Below, piece after piece: positions 55,361 through 64,000 of a stretch of DNA of 64,000 bases. How positions within the stretch are numbered: the first letter of the stretch is position 1; each line of letters starts with the position of its first letter. The position numbers and the translations under genes are program-made. The notes under the pieces are model-generated. The model was not told the origin of the DNA. It worked only from the letters and a program-made list of their open reading frames with translations, and searched no databases. The DNA comes from Chlorocebus sabaeus (lineage: Eukaryota > Chordata > Mammalia > Primates > Cercopithecidae): assembly GCF_047675955.1 (NCBI RefSeq), contig NC_132915.1, positions 12,519,766 to 12,583,765 on the forward strand. The letters run 5' to 3'.

Positions 55361-58300
55361 TATTTATAAGGTATTTATATTTATATAAATTTATATATAT
55401 ATTTATAAGATATTACTCATGATAAAGTTCAGCAAATTGGACCCTAAATGAGCATTTCAGGAAAACTTTCAGCACAGGATAATTGTCATCTACTTCAATA
55501 TTTACAGCTGATGACATTAGCGCTTAATTGTAGCTACTGTTAAATGAATGTGTTTGGTATGCCAAGTATTTACCACACGTGATTATTGCCACACCGTAAG
55601 TATTATGTCTTCTCTTTCAGAGATAAAGAATTTAAAGCTCAAACAAGATTACAGTGACTGAGCAAGAATTTGAATCAGGGTAGGTTTGACAGCAAACAAG
55701 AAGTGCTTTCTCCTTGCCCCGAATGACCTCTGACAGCCAAACTAAATTTGCCAAAACAACAACCCCTAGTACGCACATTTTTTAAATTTTCTAAAATAAT
55801 TCTATCTGAGCAAGAGATAATCAGGAAGCGAGAACATGTCACTGGCTGCTCTGGGCAGTCTTTGTGAAAGCACCTCTACCCATGCCCTCTGCATAGATGG
55901 GCACAGGGGCTCATGCAGGGATTGTAGCCCTGCTGTGGCCTTGCTATGAGGCCAGGTCTTCATGTCAAATATCAACAGTGATGCTTTGCTGGGTGGGGTT
56001 GCACGTGTCAGCTTGAGGCCCAGATATGAAGGCATGAATACATTTGTTCCTTACCCCCAGGCCCTCACAAGTCAGAGATTAGCCTTAATTTGATGGAACT
56101 TTCTTTATTAAGGACAACCAGACTGTTGGTTTCTGTTTCCAGTGACTAGAAGATGACTATAGAGAGCTGCTTTCACAGTGACACTTTCCCCCATCTTGCT
56201 ATGTCCACAGAACTCCAGCAGACAAAGATTTCAGAAGCCACCTGGAGAACAGGATAGCTTGGAAAGGGGGGTTGGAGCTGTATCTATTCCCGCATACTCA
56301 GTCACAACACAACAGATGTAGATCTAAAGGAGTCTGTTAGAATCAGTCCCCGGCAAATTTTAGGAATTCGACAATTGCTAGGGTTTCTATTTTAGTCTAG
56401 AGTCTGAAAATGTGTTTAGTGCTTATTCTGCTGCCTAGGTACAGTAATCCCCCAAAGAATGCTGGTTCTTGCCCTAGTTTTTCTTTCCTAAAATCTCTTG
56501 GAGGCAGAAATATGTCTCTTCTCTATATTGCTATATATTTCTTCATACGAAATGTATCACTTCAGCTATTATAAAACTAGGGAATAGTAAATGCTCTGTC
56601 ACTATTGAAGGGCTACTGACAAAAATGACCTTTCTTCCCCACTTTCTCCCCAACCGTTTGCCCCTGGCCTGACCATCATTCCTGTCCTAAGATATTTGAT
56701 GGGGTCTTTTAGGACCACAAATGTGAAAGGTTGTCCCCATCACGAGGTCTGACTTCTGCCCTACCTCAGTGCATTTTATTACCCTTATCTGCTCATTGGA
56801 TTACCATTAGCTACTTATCTTGACAAATGCACAACCATAAATATAATTTACTGGATTTTGAAACCATAAGCCAGGGCTTGTTTATATCATTCTTTGTTTC
56901 CAGGCAGGATTTAGTAGCACATATGTTTATTAAGGAATCCTTCCCATTCCCTACTCTGAGCAAAGGAATATATTTCCTGATTTCTTTCCCCTTTATTTCC
57001 CTGCCAAAGAGGCCCAAATAGAAGCTGCTTCTTGGTTTATATCCTTTTTTATTTTTTCTTGGAACAGAAGGATATGGCGTTTGAGCAAAATATGGTACTT
57101 CCTTCACAGAAATTTATGTTATTGATGAGTGTGAGCCAAGGAAAAATTCAAAAATATCCTTGACACCTATGTCTCATGTATGTGCCAGTGAAGTTTTAGA
57201 CAAGAATTCACGAAGTAAAGAATCCTCTGATCATTTATACTTAATAAATGCATATATTTCTTCATCTGAGCAACATTTTAAGTAGTTCATATTTCATTGA
57301 GCCCTCAAAGACAAAGCACCTACAATTTGGGCTCCAGTTGTCAGAATTGGAGTCTGAGAATGGCTAAACATATTCCTGCCTCAATGTCAACTCTGGAACT
57401 TTTTTGAAATTCCTCTTTTACTTGTTCTAAAATCACGAATGACACCGTACCCTTTTCCTGTGAATGCTTCTCCCCTGGCTAACTGACATTTCTAACTGAA
57501 ATGCTTTCCTGAAATTTGAGGGGGGAACCTGAGGGGCAGGATATGATCCCCTGAATTAAAAATTTTTATTTGGAGTTGAAGGCAAATTCAGAGCTAGAAT
57601 TCACTGGCTCAGTCATGGAAGGACTTCAAGAGCCTGAAACCTCCGTTAATGTACTCCACGGTCATCGTTTTTAAGACCTCTCATCCAACTACTCATAAAA
57701 GAGCAGGGAAGACCTGCCCTTTGTGCACCAAACAGATGCTGTCTGTACTTCAGCTCTCAGATCCCCTCAAGGGCCCCCCGAGGCACTAGGATGGCTGCCT
57801 TCTGGCCTCTGAAGCTGTTGGGTTATCCCAGTGTTCTCTCTGGAGTTGGGAGCAGGTATATCTCATACATTCACACAGACAGATGCATGGAAAAGTGCAT
57901 TTGCAAGTGATTTTATTGTTTTGACCAAATGCACTTAAGAAAACAAAATACTCAATTCAAATAGACTCCAGAGCTCTCCATCCAAATGTCTCAAACGTCT
58001 GGGGTGGCCATTTATCGTAGTACTCAAGTACAGTGACTCAAGCCCCCACCCCACCTTCTATGTGCTACTCCTTTCAATATTCCAGGAGATTTCCTGGTCC
58101 AGACTTCTAGACTGGGAAGTCTGCATAGCATCTAGCTTGATAACATGGCTTTAGGTTTTATCATGTAAGCTTCCTTCAGCCCACATTGCAACCACTACAA
58201 AACCTTTCTTCCCTCAGAGGGCTACTAACACTTTTGCAGAAAGTTTGAAATAATAGGAGCTATGGCATAGCTCTGTACAGGTACAAATTTCACCTTGGAT

Positions 58301-58904
58301 ATTAGACATAACTTTCTGGAGATTCCATGAGCCATTGCTCACCAGAGGTGACTTATCAGTGGGCCATATTGTCCCCACCTTGTCACCATCTTTTGGGGCC
58401 TCCTCCTGTCTGGATAGCTTCTTTTCCTCTCTGCTTTCTGTCTTTAAAATATAAATTCTTCATGTCAGTCATAACTTTCTAGTTCACGTAAGTTTACAGA
58501 TGCCTCTGGTAGCCGAAAACTCATTGAGTTGTTCAGAAAAGCAAAGAATATTCTACTCCTTCCAGCTATCCATATTTTGTTGGCACAAATCAGGGGGCGT
58601 GTTAAAATAGTAATAAACCACTGATACACCGTGGCCGTGACCAATCAGAGTGCTGGCCATAAACCTCCACGTGGCAGACCATTGAAAATCAACTCTGGGG
58701 CAAAAGGCTTGAGCAAAGATTATGAAATTGTGGTTTTCCTAGGCAGGAGATTCTATGATACTTCAGCAGGCTCTGCAAGCACAAGAAGAGTTGAAAGCTG
58801 TACTTTCCCACCGGCCAGGGGAAGTCTCCTGTTTTCTTTTCACCTTCCAATTACCCTGATATTATTGTTATTGTTGATTAGTCCATGGAATACCTAGAAG
58901 TGGA
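55361..58904. other. 3.5 kb almost free of recognised repeats
   Basis: Contains an AT-palindromic stretch at 55372-55415 and a doubtful MIR at 55520-55690. Otherwise no repeat, RNA gene or coding region is recognised; frames do not exceed 98 codons. Confidence 0.4.
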
Positions 58905-59118
58905 AAGTGAGCATTCATTAGGTGCCTACTATAGGCTGAGTGCCAAACATTATTATTTAAATCTCATACCCCAATGCTTGGAGGCAGGTAATATAATCCA
59001 CATTTAATGAAGGGAGAATGGGAGGCTCAAAGACCCCAAGATGCTAAGTAACTTGCCCAAGGTAACTCTCCTGATAAGAGATGGGGCTGGGATTTGATCC
59101 AAGATCTGGCTGAGTTCT
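58905..59118 (+). mobile_element. MIR SINE, near full length
   Basis: GCATTCATTAGGTGCCTACT, AAGTAACTTGCCCAAGGTAA, GGCTGGGATTTGATCC: sense MIR. Confidence 0.85.
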
Positions 59119-59486
59119 CAGTCTGTGCTTTTCTCTTGCCTTTTGGGTAGGCAGAGATCGTAATCCCAGCAGCTGAAGAATTTAAGAAGCCGATGGTTCC
59201 TGGTAGGGTCTGCCCCACCTTCCTTTTTCCAAACACACACTGAACTCCATAGAGAAAAAGTTGACTCTCCTGTTTATAAAAGCCCTTAAGTTCTCCAAAG
59301 CTTCGCAGCTGTGTGAAGCACATTATGCTCTCCTCCCCAAATCCTGCTGTGGCACAGGCACTTCATATAGGTTTGCACTTGTTCTACAAACACTCATTGT
59401 ATTTTATCCCAAGCACCCATCAGCACCATTCATTAATATACCCCCATCGTTGTGAATATTCCAGGTGAAAATTATAATAAAGAAAA
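59119..59486. other. Anonymous sequence, nothing recognised
   Basis: No repeat or gene recognised. Confidence 0.4.
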
Positions 59487-59487
59487 T

Positions 59488-59796
59488 GGGGCAAGGCACG
59501 GTGGCTCATGCCTCTAATCCCATCACTTTAGGAGGCCGAGGAGGGCGGATCATGAGGTCAGGAGTTTGAGACCTGCCTGACCAACATGGTGAAATCCTGT
59601 CTCTACTAAAAATACAAAAATTAGCTGGGCATGGTGGCGGATGCCTATAATCCCAGCTACTCAGGAGGCTGAGGCAGGAGAATCACTTGAATCTGGGAGG
59701 CAGAGTTTGCAGTGAGCCGAGATCACTCCACTGCACTCCAGCCTGGGCGACAGAACGAGACTTTGTCTCAAAAAAATAAATAAATGAAAATAAAAT
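59488..59796 (+). mobile_element. AluS, full length
   Basis: Sense Alu (GGCACGGTGGCTCATGCC to GCCTGGGCGACAGAACGAG) with an AAATAAAT-type tail. Confidence 0.93.
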
Positions 59797-60539
59797 GATC
59801 TAGAATATAGAAATGGAATAACTTCCCCACTCAAGTAGAAGTTGATCTATTTTCTCCTGCTCTCCCAAGTTTCCTACACTTGGGAGACTTGCAGGAAAGT
59901 CAAGCCAAACTCCATCCTTGGGAGGGTCACAAGGCCAGTGGCTTGTCTGCTCATCTGAAGTAATGATGAGGTTACTAGTGGCCATGTTGGGGAGGTGGAA
60001 TCTGAATGCTATGGGTTTCTCCTTGTTCCTGGGCACTTCCGGTGATGCTTGCATCCGTTGCCTGATGCGGACCTGCTGGCTCACATCCACAGAGAAATAA
60101 GAAACCTTGGTTTCTTTGCTTAGCATCTTAGAGATACCAGGTTTCTCAAGAACTTCTTTGCTGGGGAAAAAGCAGAAATGGTTCTCTGACAGATCAGACC
60201 AGAATTAGCTGTTTAATAAAGAGATTCTGGACTTCATCAATTGACATTCATAAAAGGTATCTTACTCTTGCCAAGGAGTTTCAAAAGATTCAGTAGAAAT
60301 TCCAGAACATTGATGGGACAAAATCATGGCAGATGCCACCCTGCCCTGCCACCTGGATGAGTGCATCTGCCTCCTAGCTTGTCTCCTGGCCCTCACTGTG
60401 TGTGGGTGGGTGGGTAGGGGAAGAGGGGGTGAGGGGCTTAGGGAGTTAAGACCACCTCCAGGCTTTTTTTGCTTTTTTTTTTTTTTTCCTTTTGGAGCGT
60501 GCAGGGTTTGAGCAAACCAGGCCTGCTGAATTAACCTTC
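59797..60539. other. Anonymous sequence, T-rich tract
   Basis: Includes a 108-codon minus frame (59800-60126) with no known domain and a T-rich run at 60464-60488. No gene supported. Confidence 0.4.
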
Positions 60540-61088
60540 TCCCGTCCACCCTCTCACTTCCCTTCAGTCTATTCTTTATATAGCCAGAGAGATCCTCTTT
60601 AAAATTGAAGTCAGACCACATCACTCCTCTGTTCAGAACCATCTACTATCTTCGCTCAGTAAATTCATCTCCATGACTCCACATGATCTGGCCCCTATCA
60701 TGCCTTTGTTTATGTCATCTCTGTTCCAGCCACACTGACCTCTTCCCTGGTCCTTAAAAGCACAGACACACTCTCATTTCAGGGCATTGGCCCCCGCTGT
60801 TGTCTGTCCCAAGATGCTGTTTCCCAAATAGACACATGGCTTCCTTCCCTGGCGGCCTTATCTAACATCCTTCCAGAACATTGCGTATCTTATCTCTGCC
60901 TACTTTTTCCTCCTTATCACTTATCTTCAACTATCATACACTGTAACTTAATTTATTGTTCATCTTTGGTGTCTTACCTAGGATATAAACTCCATAGGTG
61001 TTTTATCTGTTTGTTCCCTGCTGTATCCCTAATGCCTACACCCAGTGCCTGGTGCACTCAGTAATATTTGTTGAATGAATACATTAAA
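60540..61088 (+). mobile_element. L2 LINE 3' end, about 550 bp
   Basis: Long sense L2: AAGTCAGACCACATCACTCC, TCCACATGATCTGGCCCC, CCAGCCACACTGACCTCTTC, ATAAACTCCATAGGTG, ending ATATTTGTTGAATGAATAC. The best-preserved L2 of the window. Confidence 0.88.
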
Positions 61089-61140
61089 TGAGGCAAAGGT
61101 GGTTGCATTCATCTTTATCCTCAGTAGGTAGGAAACTATC

Positions 61141-61158
61141 AGCAGCAGCAGCAGCAGC
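61141..61158. repeat. (AGC)6 microsatellite
   Basis: Six AGC units in anonymous sequence with no open coding context. Confidence 0.95.
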
Positions 61159-61844
61159 AATAAAGCTTTAGGTTTTTGTCCTTTTTCCACTGACAAAGAG
61201 TTTTCACATCCATTAACTATCTGAGTTCATCTCCCTGTGAGACGGTTATAACACATGTTGATTCCCGCTTCTACACCCACGTGGGGTGTGGGAGAAGGCA
61301 AGTGGATGAAAAGGCAGGAAGATGCAGACCAAAGAATGTTGGATCCAATGTCAGAACATTTTGAGTCTTTCACAAACTTCCACTCCATGGGGCTTAACAT
61401 GAGTCGCTTTATCATTATGGATCCAGTTTCTTCTTGTTTATAAAATAACGAGGTTGAACTTGTATTGGATAGTTTTAAGTCTTCTGCTTTCTGGAAGCTG
61501 GGTGTAAAGTTCCAGTTTCATGAACTCCAATGTGTGTCTTTCAACTCATGCTGAATGCCTCTCTTTCTGAGAAGTGGTGTCTTGACTCTGTCCCTTTCCT
61601 CAGTCCCTGTGATTGTAGCTAGACCTGTCCGTGGGTTCACCTTAAGCTTTCTATGGCAATCCCTGTAGTTCCAAATATGAAGGTCACTAAATCCCTTTTA
61701 AATCTATCCCTTCATTCTATCTGGGAGTCATGTGTGCTCTCTAACATGCAACAATTTTTTAATATCCCAGAGAAATGCTTATGTTATTTCTGCTCCAGCC
61801 ACACTGACCTTTTTACACTTTAAGTGTAAAAAGCAGAATCTAAA
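61159..61844. other. Anonymous sequence, nothing recognised
   Basis: A near-perfect 25-base palindrome (61809-61833, 12-base arms, one central base) is the only structure seen. Confidence 0.4.
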
Positions 61845-62055
61845 ATAAATCTACAGTACGGTTTCAATTACACAAAACATGTATAACAGAAAGACTGGAA
61901 AAAAAGATGCAAAAGGTAAATTGTGGCTTCCTTTGCATAGGTAACTTACAGTTTTTCTCACCTGTTTGTTCATCTAGGTATTTTTCCAATATTCTCAAAT
62001 AAATGTGTTTTGCTTACTCACATTATTTCCTTCGTTAAAAAATTTAAGACAAATC
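61845..62055 (+). mobile_element. Possible old LINE 3' tail
   Basis: CAATTACACAAAACATGTAT, GGAAAAAAAGATGC, TTTTTCCAATATTCTC resembles an old LINE-like 3' end, as at 5525. Weak. Confidence 0.3.
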
Positions 62056-62160
62056 AAAAAATAAGAAAAAACATAAAACATAAGAAACATAATTTAGGGC
62101 AACTGTTTCTATTTTCTAAGAAAATATTTTTGAGATTCTGAACATAGCCCACCTCAAAAC

Positions 62161-62410
62161 TTTTTTTTTTTTTTTTTTTTTTTTAGCAGGAATTTCACTC
62201 TTGTTGCCCAGGCTGGAGTGCAATGATGCAATCTCGGCTCACTGCAACCTCTGCCTCCCGGGTTCAAGTGATTCTCCTACCTCAGTCTTCCGTGTAGCTG
62301 AGATTACAAGCATGTGCCACCACTCCCGGCTAATTTTTTGTATTTTTAGTAGAGACAAGGTTTCTTCATGTTGGCCAGGCTGGTCTTGAACTCACGACCT
62401 CAGGTGATCG
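62161..62410 (-). mobile_element. AluS, 5'-truncated, antisense
   Basis: T-run 62161-62184, then antisense Alu to CCTCAGGTGATCG, stopping about 55 bases short of the Alu 5' end. Confidence 0.92.
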
Positions 62411-62420
62411 CCATCTTCTC

Positions 62421-62548
62421 TTGCTCTTCTGATGCTCTTTTTGAATGATGGCAAGAGCTGTGTGAATTCTCAGGGTGCTCCTTTTGTACAGGTTTGGTGT
62501 AAATAAAGGTTCTGGTGACCAAAAGGAGTTTTTACCAAGCCCTTGGCC
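62421..62548 (+). repeat. Left arm of a distant inverted repeat
   Basis: About 128 bases matching the reverse complement of 63826-63959 at roughly 85%. Exact shared stretches include TTGGTGTAAATAA, CAAGCCCTTGGCC and GATGCTCTTTTTGA. No family recognised. Confidence 0.75.
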
Positions 62549-63002
62549 AGCAAAAGACCACCTGCGCTATGCTAAATGAAGTTTCTACATGCTAGTCAGG
62601 CACCCTGGGAGGAAATTGCAAAGCCAAAGGCATTTGGAGTTGTAGAATGGCCAGTGAGAAGACTTACTTTTGCATCATCATCAGAATAGGTCCACTTTCC
62701 TATTTGCAAGGTGTATCCGGAGCCTGGGGAGAACATTTATTTATTTTGAAAATTGGCTTTGAACTTTAGGCCCACTTATTGAACTCTAGGCCCACTTACT
62801 GAAACCCTCCAGGGCATTTAAGAGCCCCCCAGGGGATGAGAGCTCCAGTGTTTGCAGGTTGAGCTCTGTACAAATCGAGACCACCATTCAGAGAGCAGTA
62901 GTTCAAGACAATGGTCTTTCTTTAACTCAGTTTTTTTCTATTGTTCATAGAAGTTAACTCAGTTGTCAGCAGTGTGTTAATCAAATCATTTTAGAGGGAA
63001 CA
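62549..63002. other. Anonymous sequence, nothing recognised
   Basis: Weak homology to the right arm may run on to about 62572. Otherwise nothing recognised. Confidence 0.4.
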
Positions 63003-63069
63003 TTATTTTATTTTATTTTATTTTATTTTATTTTATTTTATTTTATTTTATTTTATTTTATTTTATTTT
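63003..63069. repeat. (ATTTT)n microsatellite, Alu tail
   Basis: About 13 ATTTT units, the expanded A-tail of the Alu that follows on the minus strand. Confidence 0.95.
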
Positions 63070-63349
63070 TGAGACAGTCTTGCTCTGTTGCCCAGGCTGA
63101 AGCACAGTGGCACAATCTCAGCTCACTGCAACCTCCGCCTCCCAGGTTCAAATGAGAGGCTCATGCCTCAGCTTCCCGAGTAGCTGGGATTACAGACACC
63201 TGCCACCATACTAATTTTTTTGTATTTTTAGTAGAGATGGGGTTTCACCACGTTGGCCAAGCTGGTCTCAAACTCCTGGCCTCAAGTGATCCACCAGCCT
63301 TGGCCTCCCAAAGTGCTCGGATTACAGGCGTGAACCATTGTGTCCGGCC
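63070..63349 (-). mobile_element. AluS, full length, antisense
   Basis: Antisense Alu from GAGACAGTCTTGCTCTG to GTGTCCGGCC, with small deletions in both arms. Confidence 0.92.
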
Positions 63350-63825
63350 TAGAATGAACATTTTAAAAGCAGACACATTGTGTAGCATGTCCCTTAATGT
63401 ATATTCTGGTGCACATGAAAGCCTACAAACAAAGCTGTGCCTTCAGTCCCACTCCTTCGTTTGCTCTAGAAATGCAACATGCTGGGGTGGCTTACAAGGA
63501 AGGTCTTGCTGTGCTTTATTGATCACCTTGGTCTTTCCTGCTCACAGGCGGCTGCTGATTTTGGAAACACATCTTACATTTACGGAAAACAGGAGGACTG
63601 AGAAGGGCCTTTGGAAACTGTAGGAATGAGGCACTCTGAGAGCTCCATGTAGCCAAAATCCTGCTCACGTAGGTGGGAATGAGGTTGAAAATTTGGAGGA
63701 GAGAGACTGGAAATGAACAAAATGACTCCTCAGCAGGGACCATGTCACTCCTTCTTGGGACGCTGGAGACTCACTCCCAACCTTTCCTCAGCCCCAGCCT
63801 GCTCCAGCACAGGTGCTCTTGTGAT
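63350..63825. other. Anonymous sequence, nothing recognised
   Basis: The 128-codon frame 63237-63623 starts inside the Alu and runs into this stretch; no domain recognised. Confidence 0.4.
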
Positions 63826-63959
63826 GGCCAAGGGCTTGGTAAGAACTGCCTTTGCTCACCTGAACGCTTATTTACACCAAACCTATATACAAAGAGCTCA
63901 CCCTGAGAATTCCCAGAGCTCTTGCCATCACTCAAAAAGAGCATCAGAAAGAAGGCAAG
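63826..63959 (-). repeat. Right arm of a distant inverted repeat
   Basis: Inverted partner of 62421-62548, 1.3 kb away. An Alu lies between the arms and another ends beside the left arm. Confidence 0.75.
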
Positions 63960-64000
63960 CCTGAGTGTGTCTGTCCATGTGCAATGGAGACTTCAAAAAA

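Noticed and set aside
59800..60126. 108-codon minus-strand frame with plausible composition
   Set aside because: No family recognised and no supporting exon structure; noted only as worth a protein search.
60262..60642. 126-codon minus-strand frame with Lys and Pro/Ser runs
   Set aside because: Driven by the T-rich tract and low-complexity G/C sequence; no domain.
61141..61158. AGC repeat as a possible polyglutamine coding tract
   Set aside because: Only six units and no surrounding open frame or exon.

Overview
The window is primate genomic DNA, almost certainly from an Old World monkey (macaque, baboon, guenon or relative). Nearly all datable content is primate interspersed repeats. Two young Alu copies (47416-47730 and 6943-7045) carry changes I recognise as cercopithecid AluYR-type: CCGG instead of GCGC in the motif before CCACTGCACTCC, GGCGTAAAC instead of GGCGTGAAC, and, in the full-length copy, CTCAAGCC near the 5' end. 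I found no gene: no spliced or intact coding region, rRNA, tRNA or snRNA. The longest ATG-started frame is 166 codons, and the longest frames lie mainly in LINE-1, LTR or Alu sequence or in anonymous DNA without recognisable domains. It reads as intergenic or deep-intronic sequence.

Layout: 1-6.4 kb is anonymous sequence with an AluJ end, an MST-type solo LTR, an MLT1-like LTR, an AluS, a MIR and a MER5A. From 6.4 to 8.65 kb there is one MLT1 LTR blown up to 2.2 kb by nested insertions. One branch is hAT element > AluJ > AluYR-type. The other is MLT2 > MST LTR > a 135-bp patch templated from the MLT1 itself. Most levels are confirmed by target-site duplications. From 8.65 to 24 kb come AluS copies, a MIR > MaLR LTR > AluS nest, a 5'-inverted LINE-1, an L2, an AluY and an MLT1-like LTR. 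From 24 to 28.5 kb there is a MIR > L1 > Alu nest, another MaLR LTR and a 185-bp inverted repeat. From 30 to 31.7 kb lies a decayed hAT transposase with a terminal segment resembling the hAT element at 6.6 kb. From 31.7 to 36 kb come a solo ERV1 LTR, Alus, L2, MIR and a MaLR LTR.

From 37 to 46.6 kb there are old L1 pieces, a run of antisense MIRs, a long pyrimidine tract and a young 1.5-kb LINE-1 3' end. The 5' junction of that LINE-1 is a near-perfect 129-bp hairpin copied from its own flank. From 47.3 to 48.1 kb an ERV1-type LTR is split by the AluYR-type copy. From 49.3 to 50.9 kb is a repeat-poor stretch that looks like a possible conserved regulatory block. From 51 to 64 kb come MIRs, an old L1 split by a MaLR LTR, Alus, a long L2 and a second distant inverted repeat (62.4 and 63.9 kb).

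There are no genes working together here, so the biology is insertion history and DNA rearrangement. The best leads are the hairpin at 44776-45053, the self-templated patch at 7716-7877, the hAT transposase relic at 30-31.7 kb, and the two inverted repeats of unknown family. Family names come from memory of consensus sequences, without a database search. Subfamily names are approximate.
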